DNA of 64,000 bases, taken from contig CP136067.1 in the NCBI GenBank assembly GCA_032622095.1, positions 95,656,707 through 95,720,706 on the forward strand. Reading direction: 5' to 3'. Of the stretch, positions 8,976 through 20,932 are shown piece by piece; position 1 is the first letter of the stretch, and each line of letters starts with the position of its first letter. Source of the DNA: Siphonodentalium dalli. Taxonomy: Eukaryota; Mollusca; Scaphopoda; Gadilida; Siphonodentaliidae. The notes under the pieces were generated by a model. It saw only the letters and a list, made by a program, of their open reading frames with translations, ran no database searches and was not told the origin of the DNA. The position numbers and the translations under genes were made by a program.

Positions 8976-10178
8976 ACGTAATATTTATGATTGGTATAAG
9001 AACAAAATCTGTCCATATTTTAATATTCTTAATGTTTGTGGCGGTTTTAACGGATGTGACTATCGAAAAACCTGGAAAACAATGCAGGAAATTTTCCGGA
9101 TACATGTATTTCCAATCAACGTTAAGTGCATGTAACAGAGGAACTATTTTTGTCAACCATACCGCATGATGTTGTTCTTCTATGGATATACATGTTTAAC
9201 ACATGAAGTGCTGTTTACACATTTACACACACAGTAGAAATGTATACTCATTATATGAAGCTTTATACCTACATGTACAATATGGTGTAAATATGGAATG
9301 TACAAAATGTGTGTTTACGCACAATAAAACAGGCAATTATGGTATAAATAGGTTTGTTCTGGTGACATGCTAGTAACCACACGCGCAAGTGTCGGTCCTC
9401 TATACAACACACACTTATCCCCAGCTAAATTTTGCATATAATAATATTTATTCTCTGATGGAAACAAAAACAGATATTGAGAAGTACAAAGAGAAGATAT
9501 ATATACAAACTATTGATTTGTAACAGCCTAATTATGTATAATACTTGGGGGTTGCCCGTCAAAAATGACTGATGACACAAATGACATGCAGGAAAATTGG
9601 GAAGAATTTGTGAATTATTAGTGCCCCTACAAGTAATTTAAAGTAATTATTAGTCACCGGAGGTAAACAGCGCCTATTGCATGACAATCCCCGGACAAAG
9701 TTACCATCTATCTTTTAACGTGATAGAAAAAAAGGCTATTTATTGCTAATTATTAGTGTCCATTTAAGTCATTTTATGTCAACGACACATACATATGTAT
9801 CCTGTTACATTCATGTGGCATGTTACCTAGGTATGTGTACATGTTTTACCAAATGTTTTCTGAGCTGATGATAAACGCTCTTTATCATGCGATTTATTAG
9901 TCCCCCGTTAAATAGTTTTGTGAGGTCAAAGGCGCCCATCCCCTGATATTCCCATGGTCATGTGAACATATGTGTACCAATGTTCTTACATATCTTCTAA
10001 GCTTATAATGAACACTCTGTATTGCTCATTTGTGCCAATTTAAATCGTCTGAAGTCAAAAATGACGGGTGACAAACAAGACTGCAAGAACATATCCTCAC
10101 CGTTGTAACACTGCACCGCTGATAACGATTAAAGAAAGCCGGCAAACGGTTCGCGGAGTTTGTTCGAAATTTAGCTTT
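8976..10178. other. Unannotated interval with weak internal repetition
   Basis: No gene was supported. Loosely similar words (GTCAAAAATGAC, TTATTAGTCC/TTATTAGTGT, ATGTGTAC) recur between about 9550 and 10070, suggesting an old diverged repeat. Confidence 0.35.
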
Positions 10179-10256
10179 GGCATGGACCCTGCTGACACCA
10201 CATTTGTCTGATATCATGGCATGGACCCTGCTGACACCACATTTGTCTGATATCAT
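10179..10256. repeat. Two exact 39-bp tandem copies
   Basis: The unit beginning GGCATGGACCCTGCTGACAC and ending CTGATATCAT occurs at 10179 and 10218. The copies are identical, so the duplication is recent or held by slippage. Confidence 0.9.
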
Positions 10257-10477
10257 CTTGTTCGCACCGTATCAGTAAAACATGGACTTGATAATCTTTG
10301 GGAAACGCGTTATGTCTCAGGTCTTGCACCGGTTGGCCTGACATTTTGCATGTCGTATTCTAAGATGTTTTGCAGGATATGGTAAAAATTTAGGTGCAAT
10401 CGGACATTATGTTCATATATATATTTAAACGCGCTGAAATCGTGACAGATAAACACACATATATACACACACATACA

Positions 10478-10532
10478 AACAGCAACGGTCAGATGCTCAT
10501 ACCCCGTTTATATATAACCATGGGTATATGCC
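10478..10532 (+). repeat. Dispersed repeat, partner of 14155-14210 in inverted orientation
   Basis: A ~50-bp segment with CAGATGCTCATACC, GTTTATATATAACCATGGG and TATATGCC is the reverse complement of the segment near 14155-14210. The pair could be ends of one larger inserted block or two copies of a dispersed repeat. Confidence 0.65.
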
Positions 10533-10799
10533 AGATATAACCGTACACAAAAAAACGCCGTTCTTTTGACCGTGTATTTATCCATGTATTGTTTTGAAAG
10601 GTAATCATGTTCGACTGGTGTTGTTAGATTGGTAATATGAGATTAGCGGTTTCTATGTCTTGTCTGGTCATATTTACTGTTTGAACTTCGTCTGAAATAG
10701 ACGCACTTTTTATACTAGAATTTGGGCAACATGCAGGAGCGCAGGGAAATCGCACGTCGAGTTGGTTTAAGGGTTTTTAGAAAAAGTATTTATATGATA

Positions 10800-11110
10800 T
10801 AGACAGAGACGTGGCGACGGGGGGGGGGGGTCAAAATTTTCAACAATTGGAAATTCCATACCTGCCAAAACATTAGTTGGAAACTTCACACCAAAATTAA
10901 GTTGAAAATGTTCTTGTAGTTTGATATGCAAACAATTTATTTGGCATCAGTCAGGGGGGGGGGTCGGAACAAAATTTCCAGGCGAGTATGATCATTTTTA
11001 TTTTTTCCACCCACCCAATTTCTTCCGTTCCAGGCAATTTTGGACACCCACCCTTTTTTTTCCGTTTCAGGAATTTTTTTCCAGTCAGTTTTTGACACCC
11101 TCCCCCCCTA
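10800..11110. repeat. Poly(G)-containing dispersed repeat
   Basis: The words AGAGACGTGGC and a G11 run at about 10820 are followed by TTGGAAAATT/TTGGAAACTTC-type words. Related sequence with homopolymer C or G occurs near 13270-13500, 41400-41530 and 42780-42880. Confidence 0.6.
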
Positions 11111-11974
11111 AATTTGAGAACATTATCAACATAATCACATTTCTAGGGATAGGCAGAGCGCCAAAGTTTTTATTAACATTCATTTTCATAATATATAGTC
11201 AGATGTATGATCTAGTCACATAATCCCATTTGAGTATTCTACAGACTACATTTCAGATTATTTGATATTTTGATATTTGCTATGACTATGTGATATATTG
11301 CTTGAATCAAATTGAATATCAAAACATGTGGAAATACAACTGTTCATCCCAGTTCATCCCAGTTTGAAGAATAATGCTAATACCAAACATAACCATGATA
11401 TACCCGCATGACTCTTCTTGGGGCATCTCAGAAACCAGAACTGAGGAAACATGTTATAGCGTGCAATGGCAGTATGGTAGCCACTGCCTGAAGTAATAGG
11501 CTTCGTAATAATTGGGAATAACATATGGATGGACAGCCCAATCTCACTTCTTTTTTGCTCACGATATCAGTGACGATAAAATCTTTGTTACTGTGATTAA
11601 CATTACAAGCTGATCCACATTAACTTGGAAAACAATTTGAAATTGTTCAAGCTGGCCCGGCTGGCCTTGAGTTTGAAGTTCAATTCATATGCTAAGATTT
11701 TTATGTTTTAAGTTGTCAAAAGTCTATTTTATTCCATTATTTATTATATCTTTATTTTCATGTCACATATGGTCAAGTGTTCATTCATTTTATTGCTTAT
11801 TTTCAGCTGAGTTCTGCATAGTTATTCTTATTTTGTTGTATCAGTAGATGGAATACTGATTAAATTTTATTTTTCCAGTAGCGCAGTTTCCTTTTTCTAT
11901 CAAGTTGAATTTGGGTTATTGTTGGCCATTGTGCAACTGATCCAACTTCTGATAAACCACTATATATAGTACTA
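11111..11974. other. Unannotated interval
   Basis: No gene or clear repeat was recognised. Confidence 0.35.
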
Positions 11975-12945
11975 GAAGGTGACCCGACTTCGTCCGGGCT
12001 TTGACCTTGAATTGTCTATTTTGAAGGCCAAGGTCAAGTGGGGTCACGATTTGACCCGTCCAAAACACTGCCCGAACAAAAGTACCCGACAAAAGTACCC
12101 GTCGAAATCCATCCGGTTTTACCCCGATTTGACCTTGTAGAAGGTGACCCCGACTTCGTCCGGGCTTTGGACCTTGAATTGACCATTTTGAAGGTCAAGG
12201 TCAGGTGGGGTCAAACACCAACACCCCCAAAAATGGTGGAAATCGGCCCAGCCGATACGGGGAAATCGGCCCAGCGGATACCGAGATACCCTATGCATAG
12301 AACGTGACCCCGAATTCGTCCGAGCTTTGACCTTGAATTGTCTATTTTGAAGGCCAAGGTCAAGTGGGGTCACGATTTTACCCGTCCAAAACACTGCCCG
12401 AACAAAAGTACCCCGACAAAAGTACCCGTCGAAATCCATCCGGTTTTACCCCGATTTGACCTTGTAGAAGGTGACCCCGACTTCGTCCGGGCTTTGACCC
12501 TTGAATTGACCATTTTGAAGGTCAAGGTCAGGGGGTCAAACACCAACACCCCAAAAATGGTGGAAATCGGCCCAGCGGATACCGGAAATCGGCCCAGCGG
12601 ATACCGAGATACCCTATGCATAGAAGGTGACCCGACTTCGTCCGGGCTTTGACCTTGAATTGTCTATTTTGAAGGCCAAGGTCAAGTGGGGTCACGATTT
12701 GACCCGTCCAAAACACTGCCACGAACAAAAGTACCCGACAAAAGTACCCGTCGAAATCCATCCGGTTTTACCCGATTTGACCTTGTAGAAGGTGACCCGA
12801 CTTCGGCCGGGCTTTGACCTTGAATTGACCATTTTGAAGGTCAAGGTCAGGTGGGGTCAAACACCAACACCCCAAAAATGGTGGAAATCGGCCCAGCGGA
12901 TGCCGGGAAATCGGCCCAGCGGATACCGAGATACCCTATGCATCA
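11975..12945. repeat. Three-unit satellite, period about 324 bp, each unit of two related halves
   Basis: Units start at about 11975, 12300 and 12623 (GAAGGTGACCCGACTTCGTC and variants). Each unit has an A half (CTATTTTGAAGGCCAAGGTC, GTCCAAAACACTGCC) and a B half (CCATTTTGAAGGTCAAGGTC, AAATCGGCCCAGCGG), themselves related through GACTTCGTCCGGGCTTTGACC. The frames read across it are by-products. Related GACCTTGACCTTGAA words recur at about 42000-42180. Confidence 0.85.
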
Positions 12946-13275
12946 AATTTCGTCCGTAAAAATCCGCCAGTTTAACCCGATTTGATTTCCACTTAAGTAT
13001 ATAAACCGCGCCTCATATACACACGCTCATTAATTATCAAGTTTCAACGTAAAGATAAATTACCATCGGTGCCCGAGATATCGCCAAGACGTCTGAAACA
13101 GTCAAATGCATCGGCCGGTTAAGCGTTAACGTGATCTAACGTTATGACCTCTAACGACGTCATAGAAGTTACGCATTGTTTTTTATCCTGATGGAAGATA
13201 GTACCATGGAAGATAGCTATTAACTATATATGACCTGTTTTTGTTCAAAACACATCAAAATAAGACTCAATAGCA

Positions 13276-13607
13276 GAAATGGAAAAAAATTTGACCCATG
13301 GAAAAACCTGCTTTTTGGACCCTGAGAGACACCCACCCACCCACCCCATCATACGTGCCTGGAAATTTTTTCCGACCCCCCCCCCCCCCCCCCTGCATCA
13401 GTCGGAAATTTCCAACCTTAGGAGGGTGACAGGTAGGAAATTTCCAACACTTGGAAAGTGTGTGTCCTGGTCCCCTCCCCCCGTGGCCAGTCAAAAAACT
13501 GCTAGTTAATTTAAGAAAAAATAGATTGGGGTGCAAATTTGTGTGGTGTTATACCAGTAGATGTTACGATTTTTTAATCTCATACTGGGCTGAACCATCT
13601 TTTTCAC

Positions 13608-13649
<42 letters not shown>

Positions 13650-13660
13650 CTGCATGACAA
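13276..13660. repeat. Low-complexity block with C18 and C39 homopolymers
   Basis: C18 lies at 13376-13393 and C39 at 13610-13648, with CACCCACCCACCCACCCC between 13330 and 13350. Flanking words GGAAATTTCCAAC and CATCAGTCGG link it to the poly(G) repeat near 10.8-11.1 kb. Confidence 0.75.
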
Positions 13661-14154
13661 GTGGCCACAATATTACTGGTTCGTTTAGAATAGGCTACCA
13701 TCTAGTAGTCTGTGAGGGAACATTTGGGAAAGAATGAAAGCACCGGGGGTGCAAATTGATTTACGCAAACTTAAATGAGCTTGAGTTTGCTGTGGTTCAA
13801 TGCAGTTGGAATTCCAAGGTCGAGACCACCCCAAAGAGAACCCTCTAACCAAGTCCCGAGTGCCAAATATCCCACACTCACCCAGGGGTGCCCCTCGCAA
13901 CTTAGTTTCTGCCCAAGGCATATGCCTATTTGTTTCCTATCCGAGATACACTTCACCGGCAGCAATGTATTGCCCATACTCTGAAAGAAACCGCTTCTGT
14001 GACGATCACACGATAAAGTCGTGCTGCAAGTAAGACGATAAATGTATTTGTAGAAATGATACGGAAAACCGATTGTGAAAAAACTCAACATCAAAATACA
14101 CAGGACAAGACTTATCGATCCAAACTGTGGAGTGTGTTTTCGTTGTGTATTTTT

Positions 14155-14210
14155 CGCATATACCCATGGTTATATATAAACGGGCTACGAGCATCTGACT
14201 GTTGGCTTTT
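14155..14210 (-). repeat. Inverted partner of the repeat at 10478-10532
   Basis: CATATACCCATGGTTATATA and the following GCATCTGACTGTTG are the reverse complement of the segment near 10.5 kb. Confidence 0.65.
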
Positions 14211-14347
14211 ATATAGATAGATCATGGTGCATATATAGTAAACACCGTCAGTGTGTAGCAATATCGTCAGGATCGTCATCAGCAACATCATCATCACTAT
14301 GCGAAATCGCATCATTGGAGCAATATTGCATGCATGGCAATGCAATT

Positions 14348-14541
14348 AACCCTTTCAGTGCCAAGTCCGATTTTTGTATCAACCCATATTTCCTTGATCA
14401 TTTTTCAAATTTATTGATTATAATAATGTGATGCATTGTTGGAAAGAGCTCTTATCACATTATTATAATCAATAAATTTTTAAAAATGATCAAGGAATTA
14501 TGGGGTTGATACAAAAATCGGACTTGGCACTGAAAGGGGTT
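14348..14541. mobile_element. TTAA-flanked palindromic MITE
   Basis: Arms CCCTTTCAGTGCCAAGTCCG and the reverse complement enclose nearly palindromic DNA over 194 bp, with TTAA at both ends. CCC...GGG ends at TTAA sites are typical of piggyBac-type non-autonomous elements; that class assignment is inference. Confidence 0.8.
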
Positions 14542-14549
14542 AAGAACAA

Positions 14550-15865
14550 ATTCGTTCTGTTTTTGCATGTTCTTCTCGGTACATGTAGTAATGGTCTAAC
14601 AAAATAATATGATTAAGCATGTGTATGCATACCCATGCACCACGCGGACGCATTGAGATACTTTGAGATAGCATTCAAACATTCTAACCCCAATCAAGTT
14701 GAAATTGTTAAATGTCCTGATTTTTTTTTCCTTTTTTTTTCTTTTTTCGGTTTTTCACTCCAGAAATCGAGTACAAATGAGAACGCTGATTGATCTTCTA
14801 TATTTTATTGATACTCCTTAGTTACAAAAGCCGGGTGCGCGATCAAGGACGTGTCCAGAAGGTCTCCGTTGGTTGGCAGTCGGTGTTCACCTTGCAATTT
14901 TCAATAACACTCCTCCCGCCTACCCCATCACACCCATATCGACACGTCCCTGATCGCGATTCCTTCTCCGATCTATATGTTGGTCTCCTTGCATCGTTAT
15001 CAACTGTTTGCCAATTGTGCCATCAATTGTGTAGTCGTAAACTAAAATAGAAGAAAGAGGCGAACGAATTAACCCCGCGTTTGCAAAATTTCCTGAATTT
15101 TAATTTGGCGGTTAAGGGTACGTTCATACACTGGCAAGTTTGCACGGACTTTTTGGCAGGTATTTTCTCATAGAAAACCATATGGTGTCAGAATATGAAC
15201 AGAACGCGCATATTTACCAAAGCTAACGACATGAGAAGTAAAATGTATGTAGTTCCACATGTACCGGTGCTAACATATTGCCTTAAAATACTTGTATGAT
15301 TTATTCTTTCTAGATAATTGCATGCTAATTACATGTATAGTTACTAACTAACTACTAGTTAGCTGTGGCACTGATACATTTTATATTCATGTATCCGTTC
15401 ATATTCTGGCGCCATGTGGGTTTCTGTGAGAACATGACGTGCGTATGAACGAAACCTAACAAGTTATATATGCAGACTATGCGAACCATTCCTGGTTAAG
15501 AATTGCTGCTAATTGTCTATGATGTTGGTGGGTCCTTCTAAATTGCTATGGTACTGATAAAGAAAATGATGCAACTTAGAAAAAGTACCGTTATTTTACT
15601 GAAAGGGGGTCGCACTTTTTGCATAAATCCAGCCAAAAATGGCAAGATATTTTCAACAAAGAATTTCTCTGAATCTATCTGGTGAAAAACCTTGAATTTC
15701 AAATATCAAGATCTTCATCGTATATATAATCTGAGCAATTTTTAAGAGACCATAAAAACGATGGATTTTAATACATTTGAGACGATGGAAATATTAGTTT
15801 ATTGTTTGCCTTTTTCGGTACCAACAACAACTAGAATAATGAATCAATTCCAATCACCAAATAAG
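14550..15865. other. Unannotated interval
   Basis: No gene was supported. It includes T-rich runs near 14720-14750 and a plus-strand frame at 14790-15050 without family resemblance. Confidence 0.35.
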
Positions 15866-16113
15866 CCTTGAAATATGGTGTTATGTCATTTGCAGAATGA
15901 GGTCCCCAGAGGGTGAATTTAGTGATGCTACCCCGCATAGCGGGCTAGCATAACTAAATTCACCCTCTGGGGACCTCATTCTGCTTACACCTCAGCAGAA
16001 TGAGGTTCCTAGAGGGTGAATTTGGTGATGCTAGCCCGCTATGCGGGGGTAGCATCACTAAATTCACCCTATGGGGACCTCATTCTGCAAATGACAGACA
16101 CCCTATATCAAGG
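15866..16113. mobile_element. Palindromic MITE, CCTTGAAATA-ended family, short form
   Basis: Two adjacent hairpins built on GCAGAATGAGGTCC and GGTGAATTTAGTGATGCTA lie between ends CCTTGAAATA and its complement. The same ~248-bp layout recurs at 54004-54249; longer forms lie near 48989-49409 and 49894-50298. Confidence 0.85.
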
Positions 16114-16284
16114 CGTGTCACCAAACAGCTTATTGTCTTGGCTCTATGAGAGGATGCTTCATTTGTATCTTAATGTTGAGTTAGATTTTTAATTGCATAA
16201 CAAAGCAGTCACAAATATTCCAGCCCAATGATATCAAACGTTGTTATGCAATGCTGGGAGCAATGAACTGGAATTAGGCCACAG

Positions 16285-16709
16285 TTTTAACCCTTTACCC
16301 AACAAAACGGCCAAAAACGCCCAAATAAAGCTTCAACAGCCTAAAATACCCTGTGCCAATGCATTCTCTTATATATGCGAGTCGACCATAGGTCGCCTCG
16401 CATATATAAGAGAATGCATTGGCCTAACAATTTTTTATCATTTTTTTTAAATAAATGTTTCTTACAATTTTTAGGACATAAAATAAAAAAAACATCCATT
16501 ACCCTGCCCGGAGCCCCACACATATATAGAAGCATATAGAAGAGTATCGTCTGCTCATGTTTGTCTGGGGCTCTTTATGGGTGAAATTATAAAATTGTTA
16601 AAGAATACAAGAAAAAATTATTAAAATTGTAAAAAATTGTTAGGTCGACTCGCATATATATAAGAGAATGCATTGGCACAGGGCCGTTCTGTTGGGTAAA
16701 GGGTTAAGT
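16285..16709. mobile_element. TTAA-flanked MITE with CCCTTTACCCAACA ends
   Basis: The ends are TTAA-CCCTTTACCCAACA and TGTTGGGTAAAGGG-TTAA. Inside are hairpins of CCAATGCATTCTCTTATATA with GCGAGTCGACC. The same hairpin family recurs at 23118-23378, 28865-29264, 29261-29508, 46667-47113 and 57322-57440. Confidence 0.85.
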
Positions 16710-17084
16710 GATATGGTGATAAGATATAACTTGTTTAGGAACCCATAACACAGAACTCATCTCAGCCCGATTTTCCTTGATTAACAGGCAAGACATGAAC
16801 ATTCTCAAATATAGAAATTTATTTATCGGTAGTTGCCTTTCTAATTGAAAATCATGATTAGATTTTACGAATCAATAATAATTAAGTCTCCTCTCATGAT
16901 CTTCGGGTATAATATCATGGATATATGAACTGCACTTTTGAAAACAAAATCTATTTTACAGAAGTTCTTGGTACCGATAACAGAAAGTTTTTTAATATTT
17001 TGTTTGCATTATCAATTATCACTTTTCATACTGTCATAAATAATTGAGATATTTCAGTTATATTTGCAGTAAATCTAGTGGTAT

Positions 17085-17618
17085 ATGATTATAACAAAAT
17101 CTGGGAAGATTCATTTGTTAAGTGTGGCATATATTACATGCCCAGAACAAATGTCACTTTATTTTAAATGTAGTCTGAATAGTCAATTCCGTGGCATCTG
17201 GTTATCTAACATTGAAAACTCTAGTCGAGGCAGTACTTATAAAATATTCAAACATGATATACATTTCGAAAAATATTTTGACCATTTGGATACTAGGAAC
17301 GTAATAACTCTTTGTCAATTCCGTACTAGTAATCATCGCTTGCCAATAGAGAAAGGTCGATGGAATGACACCAACATATTCCATAGACTATGTCCGCTGT
17401 GCACTAAAAGACATATTGGAGACGAACTGCACTACTTATTAGAATGTGAATGTTTATGTGAGGCCAGACATCGCCTCTTGCCTAGCAAATATACCAGCAT
17501 AGAACATGCAACTATTGATATTTTAGATGACATTCTGAATTTGGAAGATGTGGCTTGTCTGCGCAGACTATGTTCATTCATCCGACTGATAAATCTTAAG
17601 TTAAATGATATTGACTAA
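17085..17618 (+). pseudogene. C-terminal remnant of a non-LTR retrotransposon reverse transcriptase
   Basis: A 177-residue frame contains a segment with FRTSNHRLPIEKGRW, followed by CPLCTKRHIGDELHYLLEC. This CPLC...DE.HYLLEC zinc-knuckle arrangement is typical of the C-terminal region after the RT domain in animal LINE proteins. The upstream RT and endonuclease regions are not visible, so it is a 5'-truncated copy, as is usual for LINEs. GTT- and GAY-rich microsatellite sequence and an AATAAA (about 17872) follow, consistent with a 3' UTR ending near 17895. Confidence 0.75.
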
Positions 17619-17933
17619 TATGCAGTTTGTTGTTGTGGTTGTTGATGTTGTTGTTGAATATAACGATGAAAATGGTACTGGCGATTGTGACGACGAGTAG
17701 ACGAAGACGTTAACGTGATGACAACGAAGACGGTGATACTGATGACGACTGCCATGATGTTGATAATGATGACGATGAGGGAAGTTCGTGTATATATTGT
17801 ACATATGCTGCAACATTCTCAATCTTTTGTATATATCTTCTAATTGTATCTCAATAGCTATTTGATAAGAGAATAAACGTATTACTATTAAAAGGAATGA
17901 CTGGAAGATTGATTCGGAATTCACACACTTTGT

Positions 17934-18386
17934 TTAAAGGTACTAAATCCGATCATACGCTCCCAAATTACTATATCTTTGACTTTGGGGGTAAAAAATA
18001 TTTGATTCGAGTCGAGGAACTCACCTTCTTAGCTCAGAGTGATCAGATATCGATTTTTGAAGAGTGTTCATTTTTGGTGATGTGGGCCACTTCAACGTGG
18101 TCAAACGGACAAATTGCGGTTGTAAAATGGATAACTCGAAAACCAAGTGGTTACTATTAACAATAATAACCACTTGATTTTAGAGTTATCCATCTTACAC
18201 CCGCAATGTGTCTGTTTGAGCACGTGGAATTGGACCACATCTCCAAAATTAACAAACTTCAAAAATCGATATCTGATCACTCTGAGCTTTGAAGGGTGGG
18301 TTCCTCGACTCGAATCAAATATTTTTTACCCCCGAAGCCAAAGAAATAGTAAATTAGGGGTGCTTAATCGGATTGAGTATCTTTAA
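17934..18386. mobile_element. TTAA-ended MITE with AGGTACTCAATCCGATCA ends, copy 1
   Basis: The ends read TTAAAGGTACTAAATCC and GGATTGAGTATCTTTAA. The arms share TTTGATTCGAGTCGAGGAAC and GTTATCCATYTT words. Other copies are at 20317-20734 and 55638-56095. Confidence 0.8.
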
Positions 18387-19134
18387 TTGCTCTGTCGGTC
18401 AAAACCCACTTACCCCAATCGATATTCCAATCATTTCTTATATAATCTTTTCTGCATTTTATGACACTGGAGATGGTATTTCTAATAAAAACACGACGGT
18501 CTCTTTTGTGAATAATCACTGGATGTATTCCCCATAATTCAACTTTTTTTTTCAAGTTGAGTTGCAACTTTATATTTGTTTTCGACTTTGTCTCCTGACG
18601 ATGCAGCGATGTGTTACTAAGAAAAACTGGCAAAATTTTGAGGCTTAAAGTAAACGGGGCAAAAAAAGAAAGAACATTTTGAACCAAATAAGACGAAAAG
18701 ATAATACAGGATTCTTTTGGGGGAAAAGTTCAGATAATAAGTTCAACAATCGACCTATTGGTTGTTTGTTGAACTTATTATATGAACATTTTCTAAGCGA
18801 ATTACTCGTACACGAGTACTTAGTATAGAAAGGTTAAATCAGGCAAAACTGAACTTGAAAGTTGGAACACTACAAAAAGTCAGTAAAAGTAAATGTGCCA
18901 CATACTTTGAGAGGTGAAAAGTGCAAGTTAATCTGAAATACAGATCAAATGAAACTGATGTACTGTGATTATATATATAGTAAATACAAAAAAGAACATG
19001 ACATGTTGATATGTTTTCGTCATATACAACTAAAAATGCACTTTGTGTCACTATATTGTCAGTTAATGCCTGATAAGTTGTCAGGTGGTTCTCATAATAA
19101 CCAAGCTAAGAAATTTGGGATCGTTGTGTTGATA

Positions 19135-19344
19135 CAGTAATGCCCTAAGTAATCGACTCCTTAAACACAGCAGAATTATGTGTAACTTTTCAGGATTTAG
19201 TCGGAAATATGGCTTGTTGCCATTCATCGGAAAGCCCTGAGAGCTTTCCGATGAATGGCAACAAGCCATATTTCCGACTAAATCCTGAAAAGTTACCCAT
19301 AATTCTGCTGTGTTTATAAGGAGTCGATTACTAAGTCATTACTG
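19135..19344. mobile_element. TA-flanked MITE, CAGTAATGCCC-ended family, full copy
   Basis: The ends CAGTAATGCCCTAAGTAATC and complement are flanked by TA. The arms are almost perfectly palindromic (CTTGTTGCCATTCATCGGAA). The paralogous block near 55.19 kb lacks it and gives the empty site. TA flanks suggest a Tc1/mariner-type source. Other copies are at 24430-24642, 39066-39275 and 48225-48295, with a partial copy near 50298-50413. Confidence 0.88.
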
Positions 19345-19361
19345 TATATCATCTCACGTAC

Positions 19362-19472
19362 TTGCACAGAGGAGCCCAGTGAATCCAGTTGGACACGCAC
19401 ATGTGTATGTAGTAACCCCTTCAAAACATGTCCCTCCATTCTGGCAAGGCGAGCTGGCACATTCGTCAATAT
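19362..19472 (-). CDS. EGF-domain exon D (last of four seen)
   Basis: On the minus strand an acceptor (TCTCTGCAG) precedes 111 nt encoding one EGF repeat, and GTACGTGAG follows as donor. Both introns are phase 1. The repeat begins [16 protein letters not shown] and ends GFTGLLCA, with six cysteines. DIDEC is a calcium-binding EGF signature. CASSPC fits the O-glucose consensus and CQNGGTC the O-fucose consensus, as in Notch and fibropellin. The Asp/Asn-hydroxylation motif is lost here because the expected D is E ([12 protein letters not shown]). It is one exon of a large extracellular or membrane protein gene, and a stand-alone reading would be wrong. Confidence 0.88.
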
Positions 19473-19560
19473 CTGCAGAGATAATCATATATGTTATGAA
19501 TGTATGCACGGTCCCAGACCTGCAGTTACAACAACAACATGTATTGAACTCGGCCATGTA

Positions 19561-20316
19561 ACACTAAGCCCATGCATGTGTCAATTTACATTGCGTGACA
19601 CTGAGGCTGACAGCCAGTCCCTTGAGCGACGTAACCTTGTGTGATTGTAGCCCCATAGTATAGAATACAATTGTTTGTAATATCAGGGTTACTTCAGCCG
19701 CACAGAAGGTGTCGAGTACTATAGACCACTGTAATCTAATATCGTGGGCGATTTCCTATAATTAAAAAAATAAGGGAACTCGAGTACTATTGACCACCGT
19801 CCATTGCACACACATCTAAAAATAATTTGATTTTGTCAAGGGAAATTACTCTAATGATATATGCGAATGATATGGCAATGTCTATCTGTGTCAGTAACTG
19901 TAAACAGTTGGTGAGTGATTTAGTTGAACTTGATGGATATAGGATTATAGATACATTATATGTGACTATTTCCGATAGTTGTGGTTATTATTTTGACCAC
20001 AATTGCGCACTGTGACAAATATATTCCATCGCTATCGCGTGATGTTCAGATGTTTTATCCCTCCTCGATTACGTATTAAAGCGGAATTTGGGGAATCCAA
20101 TGTACGCGTGATGTGACACCCCCACCCCAGCCAATTCATAGTTGCACCCACATGCCCCATGGATGTCAGCTTGTTCCGCCTCTGTATGGTGGGGATGCGA
20201 TGGCTGACTCGGACTTTGTATTGTCGATCTGTTTCAATGATGATGTTCATTTGGAAATTCCGATGTCAAGCGTCTCCAGTGATATCCAACCTCGATTTTC
20301 AAATTGCATCATCTAC
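19561..20316. other. Unannotated intronic or intergenic interval
   Basis: No gene seen; GTCGAGTACTATAGACCAC recurs loosely at about 19709 and 19779. Confidence 0.35.
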
Positions 20317-20734
20317 TTAAAGGTACTCAATCCGATCAGACCCTCATAAATTACTATTTCTTTGGCTTCGGGGGTAAAAAAATATTTGATTCGAGTCGAG
20401 GAACCTACCCGTCAATGCTCAGAGTGATCAGATATAAAATTTTGTTATTTCTATTGTTTGTGGCCCAGAAACACGCCGTCAAAAGGATGGTATCGGTCAA
20501 AATTGCGTCATTATTACCACTTGATTTTAGAGTTATCCACCTTCGTCCGTTTGAATAAGTGTTTCTGGTGCAATTATTAGTACACATCTCGAGAAATAAC
20601 AAACTTCAAAAATCAATATCTGATCACTGTGGGCTTTGATGTGTGGGTTCCTCGACTCGGATCAAATATTGTTTACCCCCTGAAACCAAAGAATTAGTAA
20701 TTTAGAGGTGCTTAATCGGATTGAGTACCTTTAA
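20317..20734. mobile_element. TTAA-ended MITE with AGGTACTCAATCCGATCA ends, copy 2
   Basis: TTAAAGGTACTCAATCC and GGATTGAGTACCTTTAA mark the ends. The interior matches the copy at 17934-18386. Confidence 0.85.
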
Positions 20735-20932
20735 ACAACCACCAGATCCGCATATAAAGCATGATCAGACACAGATACTAAATTGCGGATTGTTTGCCAT
20801 CTATATATACTTAATTGTGTACCGTGTACGTCAATCGAGCACACATTTACGTTAAATAAATCGTAATACTGAACTGACCACGGGGACAACATTATGATTA
20901 TATTGACGAAATAACGGATATTCAGACATTAA

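Larger units (their letters stand above)
18437..19560. repeat. Duplicated block carrying an EGF exon (copy near 54459-55400)
   Basis: Long stretches match the block near 54459-55400 in order: GCATTTTATGACACTG, GCAGCGATGTGTTA, AAAACTGAACTTGAAAGTTG, GGAACACTACAAAAAGTCAG, GGGATCGTTGTGTTG, then the EGF exon, then CCTGCAGTTACAACA. Both copies hold an EGF exon in the same place, so exon and flanking introns were duplicated together. Confidence 0.85.

Noticed and set aside
12038-12761. Several overlapping frames of 80-106 codons on both strands
   Set aside because: All are generated by the GC-rich 324-bp satellite.
15866-16113. CRISPR-like repeat array (regular palindromes)
   Set aside because: These are dispersed palindromic MITEs with transposon ends in a eukaryotic genome; there are no spacers or cas genes.
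19354-19557. Stand-alone small EGF protein gene
   Set aside because: Splice sites on both sides and matching exons elsewhere show that it is one phase-1 exon of a large gene.
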